DNA of 64,000 bases from Lepas anatifera. Lineage: Eukaryota > Arthropoda > Thecostraca > Lepadidae. This document shows, in pieces, positions 45,893 through 55,877 of this stretch (positions are counted from its first letter, which is position 1; every line of letters begins with the position of its first letter). The DNA is taken from the NCBI GenBank assembly GCA_034440635.1, contig JAOTON010000214.1, forward strand, positions 124,001 through 188,000, given 5' to 3'. Under the pieces are notes generated by a model. That model had not been told where the DNA came from. It did not search any database and worked only from the letters and a program-made list of their open reading frames with translations. The position numbers were made by a program, and so were the translations under genes.

Positions 45893-46454
45893 TTTGTCAG
45901 AAGCCGGTGACGAACGAAGTAAGAAATGGCTTCTATTCTGACAGTTTTTCCGGTCTCGTCGTCGTCGTTGTTATCTGTCAGAAGCCGGTGACGAACGAAG
46001 TAAGAAACGGCTTCTATTCTGATTTTTTGTCAGAAGCCGGTGACGAGCAAAGTGAGAAACAGCTTCTATACTGACAGTTTTTCGTTCTCTGTTGTCCGTA
46101 GTAGTCAGGAAGCCGGTGACGAACGAAGTAAGAAACGGCTTCTATTCTGACAGTTTTTCCGGTCTCGTCGTCAAAAGCCGTTGACGAACGAAGTGAGAAA
46201 CGGCTTCTATACTGACAGTTTTTCGTTCTCTGTTGTCCGTAGTCAGAAGCCGGTGACGAACGAAGTAAGAAACGGCTTCTATTCTGACAGTTTTTCCGGT
46301 CTCGTCGTCGTTGTTGTCAGAAGCCGGTGACGAACGAAGTAAGAAACGGCTTCTATTCTGACAGTTTTTCCGGTCTCGTCGTGGTTGTCAGAAGCCGGTG
46401 ACGAACGAAGTGAGAAACGGTTTCTATACTGACATTTTTCGTTCTCTGTTGTCC

Positions 46455-46462
<8 letters not shown>
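45893..46462 (+). repeat. array of eight hairpin-forming units
   Basis: Eight copies of a 52-81 bp unit. Each starts GTCAGAAGCCGGTGACG and contains an inverted partner CGGCTTCTATTCTGAC about 20 nt later, so each transcript would fold into a stem of about 10 bp. Units are joined by TTTTTCCGGTCTCGTCGTCG or TTTTTCGTTCTCTGTTGTCC linkers. Starts are near 45897, 45978, 46029, 46105, 46171, 46243, 46317 and 46388. A solitary inverted unit lies at 16155. Confidence 0.85.

Positions 46463-46497
<35 letters not shown>
46456..46497. repeat. (GTA)n microsatellite
   Basis: About 13 GTA triplets, ending in GTTGTTGTCTG. They separate the hairpin array from the dispersed repeat at 46498. Confidence 0.9.
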
Positions 46498-46498
<1 letters not shown>

Positions 46499-47170
46499 TG
46501 TTGTCTGTTCTGAGGACTGGTATCAGATACTTGAAACTTGCAGGGATGAAAGGCAGGAACCCATAAAAAATCCCGACGGCTGCAGATTTTCGAATTTTGC
46601 AAAAACTTTTCCAAAATTTTGGATTATATTTTTATAAACTTTTATTTTTCTATTTTTCTATTTTTCTATTTTTAGTCTACAGCTCTCAAACTTACACTCT
46701 TTTACACACAATCAATTACCAGTTGTTGCTCAATGTTTGAAGCAAAAATCCAAATTTGTACTTCCAAAATGATTTTTTGAAACTTTTACCTCCAACTTGT
46801 AGTGAAATGCATTACCAAAGTTATAAGTTCGAAATATCTGAAGATATGATGCTAGGTGTTCCAAACTGGATTTTTACAGACAGAATGGACTGTGCATTAC
46901 TGCATAGACACTAAACTGAACCAAAAGCATAATTTTGAAGATCAGTTTTGGCCCTTTTTCCAAAACATTGCAATTATGGCCTAAAACTTTAAAACCATAT
47001 AACTTTCAAAATTCTGGACATTTTTGAACGCAGTTTTCTTTGTTGAGATGGGTATTGTCATTACATCAACATATTCTAAACTCAAATTTCTGAGTTAATG
47101 GGAAATATTTTTCTGCAAAAAATACAATATTTTTTTGTTTTTTTTTGGAATTTAGGACTACATATTTCCA
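46498..47170. repeat. dispersed AT-rich repeat, copy 1
   Basis: Begins TTGTCTGTTCTGAGGACTGG TATCAGA and runs about 650 bp with long AT-rich blocks. The diverged partner is at 49036-49700. Both copies follow a trinucleotide repeat (GTA or GTT). No open frame. Family unknown. Confidence 0.6.
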
Positions 47171-47759
47171 AATTTTCTTTTCGAAATTGGTACCAAAAAA
47201 GCCCGGCTCAAGTTCTAAAACCATCTGCCTGACCATACCCGCGCGTCTTCCATAGGTTTTGAGCTATATGATGATAAAGACTGAATTTGATGCGGTTTTC
47301 ATAGGTTGTAATAGATTCATCACGTGATAAAGTGCCTTTATACTCAACTGAGATATATGGCTCTCTCTAAACTTTTATTATGGGCAATTATGAGCTCTGC
47401 CGTTTTTGTTTCATGACGCTCCGACGACTAGTTCGCCACTGAGGGGCAAAATACTTCGGTCCCGTTTTTCCCGCAGCAGTAGTGACGTCATTCTGCCCTT
47501 CTTGCATGGACCTTCTGTGCTGCGGCAGTAGGCTGCAGCCGCTAAATGCGTGCAAGAAAGGCATAACATTTTTATCCGAGTGCATACAGCGGGTGGCTAG
47601 CCGGTCGGGGCGGACGGGAACCTGACTAGAGGGCAGAGGGTGCCGAGGCGTGTTTAGAGATCCGAGGAAGTGAGCAGTGATGCCCTCAGGTATCTAGGGA
47701 ACGGTAGCAGGGTCCAGAGGCGTGCTGAGATAGCTCATGGGAAACATTTCGGACGGGGG
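47171..47759. other. no gene recognised
   Basis: No supported feature. Ends at the G-rich start of the composite repeat. Confidence 0.35.
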
Positions 47760-49035
47760 AGCAGTGAGGATGGGGGGCTGGTACGGGACTGGAGCCTTCC
47801 CCGCCATTGCCTCGGAACAGCTTCTGTGTTTGTATTAACCATAGATATTCTGACATTGGGGAGGGGAGGGGAGTTCAGCCCCTAGCTCCGCCCATTGTAT
47901 CTACCACCATTTGAATAGCCACCATTTATGTATATAAGCATATGAAAGATTGAAGATTTCGTTGCACTCCGTACCAAATTACCGAACAATATCAATGAGA
48001 GGCAATCGACCATGCAGATTTCGAATGTGGTATTCAGGTCAACAAAAGGTCACTGCGCATGCGCACTGGAACTTATGGTAGCAGAGGCTATCTCGGCAAC
48101 CTACGGGTCGATTTTCTTGAAATTTTGTGAACAGAAGAATACCACGAAATGTAAGTCAAAAATGTCATTGAAGCTGCACTGCTCTGCGCATGCGCAGCAG
48201 AAATTATGAAAATAAGCCTGAAAGGCGAGGATATTTCAGAGGAGGACCTGAACAGAAGGAAAGCCAACGTGCTTAAAGTTAACATGAATGTTTTGTCACC
48301 CTTGGTAACAACAAAGGTCAGTGCGCATGCGGATTAGAACTTATGGTCATGGAGGCTATCTCGGGAGCCAATAGACCGATTTCGCTCAAATTTTTGCGAG
48401 TAAAAGTAGAATAGCATCTGCTAATCCTAATTGATGGCATTATGACGCTGCACTATTATGCGCATGTGCAGTAGGAATTCTAAGGAATAATAGGCTCTAA
48501 GGGATCATTTAGACCAGGAGACAAACAAACGGCATATTAACATGCTTCAGTCAACTATAACGGTATCTTTGCTCTCATTCACTGCAGACCTTACTGCGCA
48601 TGCGGACTGGGAGTAGGGTAACCGAAGCTAACTCGTTAACAAATTGGCTGAATTGGGTGAAAATCTGCAGGTATAGGTGAAATACGGTCGGCAAACCCAT
48701 CATATTTTATAATGTATCTCCTTTCTTCTGGTCATGCCCAGTCTTTACTTAACAAAACAACCATTATACGTGTGTTTATCTATGTGATGACATGAACAGA
48801 GGGCAAACGTGACGCAGTGTGCAGAGACATGCTAATGTAGGAAAACATGGGCTTACACAGGGGATTGAATGGAGCCATAATGAGAACACAAAACCTAAAA
48901 CTCCAACATTGCGTTGTTATAGATATCAAACTGCTGAAAACACTCGCCTGTCAATCGAACTGTTTGGCTAACGTACATTGTCACCGGCTTCTCCTGCGCC
49001 GGAGCGGCACCTGCCGAGGCCGCAGGCCGAGGTCT
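47760..49035. repeat. composite repeat, copy 1, with empty TTAA site
   Basis: Order: a right-hand fragment of the hAT-type MITE (47760-47912), an array with five NRF-1-like palindromes (48054-48606), a unique part, and a GC-rich core (CTTCTCCTGCGCCGGAGCGG ... CCGAGGCCGCAGGCCGAGGT) ending at 49035. It is paralogous to 51786-54026. At 48749-48752 it keeps the single TTAA that is occupied by a 1-kb element in the other copy. Confidence 0.8.
48040..48680. repeat. about 272-bp tandem repeat with NRF-1-like palindromes
   Basis: TGCGCATGCGCA or near variants at 48054, 48185, 48322, 48459 and 48595, 131-137 bp apart. Every second site shares the same flanks (AGGTCACTGCGCATGCG then TTATGGT and GGCTATCTCGG), so the true period is about 272 bp with two palindromes each, in about 2.5 repeats. 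Confidence 0.8.
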
Positions 49036-49700
49036 GTTGTTGTTGTCTGTTCTGAGCGCTGGTATCAGAGACCTAAAACTTTTGTGGATAGAAGGCACTT
49101 CCAAATGAATAAGCACCACGGTTGTCAATTTTCAAAATTTTCAAAATTTTGCCCAGAATTTTTCATTATGTGATTTTTAACTTGTATTTTTTATTTTTTG
49201 CTAATTCATCTAGACTCTTCAAACTTGCACCCTTTTACATCAGAGAAATTTGTAGTTCACACAAAAAGTTTGAAAGAAAAAGTTTTAAATTTAAGTCTCT
49301 AAATTACCTTTTAAACTTTGCACCCTAAATTTGGCATAAAACTCATGGTCTAAATTATAGGCTCGAAATATCTGAAGCTACGGCAGTTCAGGTTCTAAGT
49401 CAAATATCCACTTATAGGCCTGTTTGTGCAGTTCTGCACAAACACAAAAACAAAATGAAAACGGAAATTTGAGGGTCACTTTTGGCCTATTCCGTGAAGG
49501 TCTGTATTTCCGAAAATATCATTCAAACCCTTATATCTTCGGATCTAATTAATAAAATTCAGTTTCCATTTCAGATAATAAAAGAGAATAGCCTCCCTTA
49601 TTATATATTTAGATATAAAAACTTTCAGACTGAAACTTTTTATTTTATAGGCAAAAATAAAATATAAGTTTTGAAACTTTTTGTTCTCAGACCCCTGGTT
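49036..49700. repeat. dispersed AT-rich repeat, copy 2
   Basis: Starts GTTGTTGTCTGTTCTGAGCG, then CTGGTATCAGAGACC, and aligns loosely with 46498-47170 (AAACTTGCACCCTTTTACA vs AAACTTACACTCTTTTACA). Non-coding. Confidence 0.6.
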
Positions 49701-50009
49701 TCCAGAACATGATAGCTAGGGTATTGAACTTAACACGGCTGGATAGCAAACTTTGTTGCCGTCATTTTTCTCACTCATACCCCCACTTATCTCTTACGGC
49801 GTCCGAGCTATAAGTCGTAAAATACATTTCAAAGTGGTAATTTTATCGGTTCATTTTTGCTTCACACCAGGATTTCGAATGGTTAATATAGATGGAAATG
49901 GATGAAATTCGGCAAAAAGCTAGTTCAAAGACATATCTTGCCATTGCAACAGGTTGCATATCATTGCAACAACAGTGTACCTTTAATTAAATGTAATACA
50001 CAATGTTAG
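49701..50009. other. no gene recognised
   Basis: No feature seen. Confidence 0.4.
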
Positions 50010-50523
50010 TATGTTTCCCGCTCGACACCTCACCCCGCCGTTCGGCCGTAGCGTCGCTGCGGGCGGCGCACTGGTAGCTGCTATCCGAGACAGATGCCAT
50101 AGCTATCTACGCATGCTATAGACCAGCGCGAATGCCCGGTGGTGGCAGGGTAGTCTGTCTCGTTTCGGCTCCTCTACTCGTGCGGCGGGCGCGTTGTCTA
50201 TTAGATATTCATATCAGTCGGACGGCCGGGTGGCGGCCGTGCGGTAGGGTCCCGCTCGCTGTGGCGACTTGCGACGAATAAAAAACAAAATGGTGGTCAG
50301 GAACTGGTTTGCTTGTTTGGTTTGTTGTGTTTTGTTTCTTTATGTGTGTCCAAATCTTACTGTGTATGTGTGTGATAGGTCCGGTAAAAGTGATGTGTTT
50401 TATGAGAGAGATAAGAGAGGCCCCACCACTTAAGCCTTCGGGCTTTAGCGTCAATCTATTTGTTACACCTGTCATATTGTTTCCGTCCAATAAAAGTTTA
50501 TCATCTATCTATCTATCTACCCA
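50010..50523 (+). mobile_element. possible truncated retroposon with (TATC)n tail
   Basis: A GC-rich part (50030-50280) is followed by a T/G-rich stretch, a UUCG-type hairpin AAGCC-TTCG-GGCTT at about 50432-50445, then CCAATAAAAG and a (TATC)5 tail at 50500-50520. The polyadenylation-like signal, hairpin and simple-repeat tail fit a non-LTR 3' end. No coding part or target duplication was found. Confidence 0.4.
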
Positions 50524-50669
50524 CTAGTTAATGCATCCTCTAACCATAGGTAACACTGGTCAAAGGATCCACCGTTGCACACCATTTCTTTCCCAGCCGA
50601 ATAAACCTCTTTGTGGTGATACCATGACACGTGACTCCTTGCACTCCCTGCTTAAATCAACTGAATAAG

Positions 50670-51533
50670 CAGTGGCGGATCCAGGCCATTAGTATGGAGG
50701 TGGGGCTAAGGAGCTCGAGCATAGGCGGATCCAAGACATCAGTACCGGGGTGGGGCTAGTGAGCTCGAGCATAGGCGGATCCAGGACATCAATACGGGGG
50801 TGTGGCTAAGGAGCTCGAGCATAGGCGGATCCAGGACATCAGGAGCGGGTTGGAACTCGGGACCTCGAGCATAGGCGGATCCAGGACATCAATACGGGGG
50901 TGAGGCTAAAGAGCTCGAGCATAGGCGGATCCAGGACATCAGTTCGGGGGTGGGGTTAAGGAGCTCGAGCATAGGCGGACCCAGGACATCAGTACCGGGG
51001 TGGGGCTAAGGAGATCGAGCATAGGCGGATCCAGGACATCAGCACGGAGGTGGGGCTAAGGAGCTCGAGCATAGGCGGATCCAGGACATCAGTACAGGGG
51101 TGGGGCTAAGGGGCTCGAGCATAGGCGGACCCAGGACATCAGTACGGGGATGGGCCTAAGGAGCTCGATCATAGGCGGATCCAGGACATCAGTCCGGGGA
51201 TGGGGCTAAGGAGCTCGAGCATAGGCGGATCCAGGACTTCAGTACGGGGTGGGGTAAGGAGCTCGAGCATAGGCGGATCCAGGACATCAGTACGGCGTGG
51301 GGCTAGGGAGCTCGAGCATAGGCGGATCCAGGACAGTACGGAGGTGGGGCTACGGAGTTCGAGCATAGGCGTATCCAGGACATCAGTAAGGGGGTGGGGC
51401 TAAGGAGCTCGAGCATAGGCGGATCCAGGACATCAGTACGGGGATGGGCCTAAGGAGTTCGAGCATAAGCGGATCCAGGATATCAGTTCGGGAGTGGGGC
51501 TAAGGAGCTTGAGCATAGGCGGATCAAGGATTA
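50670..51533. repeat. 50-bp minisatellite derived from a transposon end
   Basis: About 18 units of GAGCTCGAGCATAGGCGGAT / CCAGGACATCAGTACGGGGG / TGGGGCTAAG, close to a 50-bp period. The unit equals the first 50 bp of the hAT-type MITE, including its terminal inverted repeat. Open frames through it are repeat artefacts. Confidence 0.9.
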
Positions 51534-51896
51534 CCGATAGAGGAGGCACCGTCCGCAGGGGAAGGGGTGTAATCCGGAGCATAGGGCGCCACTTTTGACA
51601 CGTAATATCCTTCCGATGGGCGACAATTTTTGCATCTTAGGGGAAAGGGTGGGAAGTGACATTTCAGGGGTGCCATCGAATGTTTGAGGGGGCGCCGTGG
51701 CCATTTCAGGGAGTGCTGAGGATCGACCAAAGGGAGGGGGTGCACGTGCCCCCTATCCCCCCGCTGCCCTGAATTCACCTATTAGCTCCAGCCTCCCTGC
51801 CATTGCCTCTAAACATCCTTTGCCTATGCTATAGCTGTAGGCATTTTCACTTGGGGGGGACTTAAGCCCACTAGCCTCGCCCCTTGTATCCGCTAT
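50670..51896. mobile_element. hAT-type MITE expanded by an internal minisatellite
   Basis: The left end CAGTGGCGGATCCAGG and right end (reverse complement CGATAGCGGATACAAG) correspond to the compact 166-bp element at 20784. Between them lie the 18-unit minisatellite (50670-51530), a segment matching the 5828-6077 element (51540-51780), and the usual right part (51786-51896). The flanks show no clear 8-bp duplication. Confidence 0.65.
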
Positions 51897-52009
51897 CGTA
51901 TTTAGACATATAAATAATATATAAATCTCGTTGCACTGTATTCCATATTATCGAACAATATCAATAAGAGGAAATCGGTCATGCAGATTTTGAATCCGTT
52001 CTTCAGGTC

Positions 52010-52650
52010 AATGAAAGGTCACTGCGCATGCGCAGTGCAACTAATGGTAACAGAGGCTATCCCGGCAACCTACGGGTCGATTTTTTTGAAATTTTGTGAA
52101 CAAGAAAATGACACGGAGTGAAAACCACAAATAATGTCATAGTGAAGCTGCACTGCCCTGCGCATGCGCATTAGAAATCTTAAAGATAAGCCTTAAAGGT
52201 GAGGATATTTCAGAAGAGGACATTAGGCTAGAGGAGAGCCAACATGCTTAAATTTAGTATGAAAGTTTTGACACCCTTGCTTACTACAAAGGTAAGTGCG
52301 CATGCGCATTAGAACTTATGGTCAGGGAGGCTATCTTGGGAGCCAATAGACCGATTGGGCTAAAAATTTGAGAGTAATAGCAGAATACTATCTGCTAATC
52401 CCAATTCACGGCATTATGACACTGCATTGTGCTGCGCATGCGCAGTATGAATTCTGAGGAATATTAGGCTATAAGGGATAGTTTAGACCAGGAGACAAAC
52501 AAACGACATACCAACATGCTTCAGTCAATTATAACGGTATCTTCGCTCTCATGGACTGCAAACTTTACTGCGCATGCGGACTGGGACTTGGGATAACCGA
52601 AGCTAACTCGGCAACAAATAGGCTGAATTGTGTGAAGATCTCCAGGTATA
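52010..52650. repeat. second NRF-1-like tandem array
   Basis: Five TGCGCATGCG(C/G)A palindromes spaced 136-138 bp apart. Four are perfect TGCGCATGCGCA, so this copy is better preserved than the one at 48040. Confidence 0.8.
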
Positions 52651-52724
52651 GGTGAAATATGGTCGGCAAACCCATAATATTTTATTATTGTATCTCCTTT
52701 CTTCTGGGCATAGCCAGTCTTTAC

Positions 52725-53745
52725 TTAACCCTCGCCCCACCGGGGGGCCATCGATGGCCCCTAAAGGTTTTCCGGGATAGCAGAAAAACGACGAGGCGCA
52801 GCACCGCGGTTGAGGGCTCTACCTCTCACTGCATCATTTTCCCATCATCCCTAAAATTTTTACCCCGGGTCATCAAAGGTCAGGTCACCAGACGAGGTCA
52901 ACCAAGGTCACCTCACTTCACCTTTAGAGCTCTGTAAGAGCTACATTTCAAAGTCGATCAATTTGAAACTTCCTACACTTCATGACCCCTCCAGGGTCTA
53001 CAAGGTGTATATCCGGGATTTTTCGATTTCGTGCCCTGAGGTCAGGTCACGAGGCGACCTCTCCCATTGGAAAAGCATGGGGAAAAGCTATTTCATGATA
53101 TAAAAGCCACAAAAATGATTGCAAATACTCAGACTGCTCAGAACAACGTTTTTGGACACCCTTTCACGGATCCCAGGGGTCATATTTGCCTTTGACTTTT
53201 CCAAGGTGATCCAAGGTCACCAGAGGTCAAAAACAGTATTTTGACAATAACTTTTGACCTAATTGAGCTAGAGCGGTGAAACAAACACCATCGTGTTTGT
53301 CTTGTCACTGGCTTTCATTTGATATACAGCAAGGTCACTTTTTGACCTTTCGTGACCTCAGGTCATATTAGGTCACGAGGTGACCTCTGACGGTCAAACC
53401 ACTGGCGGGAGGTCTTTACGTTCCACATAGCGGAAAAGTACTGGCAATTTGCTATCAAATGTACTTTACCAGGCCTCAATAGCTCTAATGACATAAGAGT
53501 TATGCCCAGTTTGTTAATCATTGCATATTTGAGTGAAAATAGCCGATCTTGACCTAATTTGACCTCTGGAGGTCAAACCATTGACCTGAGCACTAAAACA
53601 TGCGAAGTAATTTCTTACTGAATTCACGCGAGCTTTCTATTGCACTTTGCAGATTTGCGCTAACGCCCATATTTTGGAGTTAGAGGGGGCCATCGATGGC
53701 CCCGGTGGCGAAGGTGGCGCCGGACCCCGGTGGGGCGCGGGTTAA
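52725..53745. mobile_element. TTAA element, family B, copy 2
   Basis: TTAA-CCCTCGCCCCACCGGGG on the left and inverted CCCCGGTGGGGCGCGGG-TTAA on the right, 1021 bp with both TTAA. The uninterrupted paralogue at 48749-48752 has one TTAA, which proves the target duplication. The interior is non-coding with many TGACCT/AGGTCA sites (for example 53210-53235, 53340-53400). Near the left end lies a hairpin-like ACGACGAGGCGCAGCACCGC. Confidence 0.92.
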
Positions 53746-54026
53746 CAAACCAAACTTTATACGTGTGATTATTTATGTGATGACATGAACAGACGACAAA
53801 CGTGGCGCAGTGTGCAGAGACATGTTAGTTTAGGAAAACATGAACTTACACGTGGGATTGAATGGAGTCAGAATGAGAACATTAGACCTCAAGTCCCAAC
53901 ATCGCGTTAGTATATGTATCATACTGCTGAAAACACCCGCCCGTCAATCGAACTGCTTGCCTAACGTACATTGTCACCGGCTTCTCCTGCGCCGGAGCGG
54001 CACCTGCCGAGGCCGCAGGCCGAGGT

Positions 54027-55530
54027 ATAATTGTTGTTAGAAACGGTCATATGTGCAGTTTCGTTGAACTTTATTTATATTCATTTCACCTGGTTATCTA
54101 TAATTGTTGTCCTTTCTCATTCTGGTCCATGTTCACTTTCTTCCAGAGGTGTCTGACAATGTGGAGTCGAGAAGTATTTACGAATTTCCAGATTTGTGCT
54201 CCTTTTTTGTTTTCGAGAGTTGCCTTTTTGTTTCTCCATCAACTCTCCCGCGTATACATGGGACTCTATAAATTACATTTTTCGTGTTCTTTTTTATACG
54301 TTTTAGGTTTCACCTTTGTCTGGATCGGCGTGACTGATTTCTGAACTCTGAACTCTTTCCCGCAGGTATTGATGAAAGTGTTTCTACAACGATGAAGAAG
54401 GCAGTGCCAGAGGACCGCGTCCGATTACAGGATTTGCACCTCCTCTCCCACCTGAGCCCACTGGAAGGCTCTTCTCTAAACTCTTTTGCAGCTGAGGTAT
54501 GCATTCATGGGCCAATGATTTAGTATATTACTTGGTATATAGTTAGACTTACTGTTAGTATATTAGTATTCGCAAGTTTTGTGTTCAGGCATACACACTA
54601 GTACCAATGGCGGAAAATGTGTAAACTATATTTTTTTCTGTTAAATGTTGCATCATAGTGAACTGACATCACTTCATTTCTTGCCATGAAAATGAACGTA
54701 GCTGATAATGGACGGGAAGTTCACGTCTCTGTTGTCTGACATGGTCTTCTCACGCTACAGGGTGGCAAACTAAAGTATATATAGTATCAGTGTCAATGGC
54801 ATGCGTGTGTGGACGATTACGATCGCTAAATCACAAAATCACCAACTCTATTTCCATCGTGGGATCAGAAGGGTTGAGAGAGGGCAAGGAACAACGACGT
54901 CATAGATGAATGGCCAATTTTCATCATATTTCCTTCATTTTTTCGAGATTTGCCTGGACTGGCTCCCCAAAACGTACGCCTTGATCCCCTAATGCCTCCA
55001 GCATGGGCACATGTGTTGAACCTCAAAGGCAGCAAACATACTCAAAGTTCGCCTCCACCAGGGTCCTCAACAGTCAGTACTTTGACGCCCCAGAAAAAAT
55101 TGGTGGCGACGGCATTGGCCTGTACGCAACTCTATTTCAAATCCTCATTTGTTTCAAGAAAATTGGCATATAAGGTATAAAACGGAGGCGAAACAGTAGT
55201 TGTGTGGTAATTTTTATAACGAAAGCTCCCTGGTCGCTACGCAAAAAGGTCCTTCTTCTCGCTCGGTTTAGCCTGTTTCACACCGGTCTAGTCCGGTCCT
55301 ACCCGCCCACCCCAAATATAGCCAGCCCGGCCCAGCCCGGTAGCAAAAAGACCCGTGCATCCCTGCCCACAAGGCCCTGTTGCCAGCCGAGCCCCCTCCC
55401 CTGGAAAGCTGTAAGATCTATGACAATCCTAGCGTTCACATTGGTGCCAATAGGTCACGACGTCATCATGGTATCAGTACTATATGGAATTTTCCTGGAA
55501 AAAGGTTGACCGTCTGTGTCTGTGCTCTAG
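54027..55530. other. no gene recognised
   Basis: A 97-codon plus-strand frame (54051-54344) is rich in Phe/Leu/Val with no known motif. The remaining frames are short. A host exon cannot be excluded, but nothing supports one. Confidence 0.35.
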
Positions 55531-55877
55531 TTGTACCCTGGGCCTTATTTCAAATCCTCATTTTCTCAATTTTCATCCTCGATACCTCACCAAACTCCAC
55601 TCCAAAGACCTCTCCAAGCATCCTTTTCCATTTTCAGGCCACTGAAGCCCTTCGAAAGGTTTCTAAAACTTCACGTCCAGACCAACTCAAGTTTTGGCGA
55701 ACTTTCATCAGCACCAGACCCCTGCCGCGGAACAAGAGAGAGAAACGCTCGTAAAAAGCTAGCCAAACATTTTTTCGACAAGATTAGGAGGAGCCCTTCC
55801 TTCAATACTTTTATCACCAACATTATCAGTGGCTCTGTCAGCAAGCAGTCGTCGGACCAATCACCTACCCAGGAGTC
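55531..55877 (+). CDS. hypothetical N-terminal open frame before the minisatellite
   Basis: An open frame starts at 55531 and runs about 115 codons of non-repetitive sequence ([43 protein letters not shown]) before entering the 33-bp repeat in the Pro-rich frame (PPPTAPQEW). The basic/aromatic composition is not low complexity, so a real exon is possible. I do not recognise a family. The frame is not the one that reaches the domain at 57440, so a single protein would need frameshifts or splicing. Confidence 0.25.

Larger units (their letters stand above)
51786..54026. repeat. composite repeat, copy 2, split by a TTAA element
   Basis: Paralogue of 47760-49035 with the same order of parts. The NRF-1-like sites are at 52023, 52159, 52297, 52433 and 52569. 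The right part (53746-54026) ends in the same GC-rich core. A 1-kb TTAA element sits at 52725-53745. Confidence 0.85.

Noticed and set aside
45893..46462. CRISPR-like array
   Set aside because: Units are adjacent with variable linkers, self-complementary, and set in eukaryotic repeat-rich DNA. There are no unique spacers and no cas genes.
51169..51403. Plus and minus frames with Arg/Ser repeats
   Set aside because: They read the 50-bp minisatellite derived from a transposon end.
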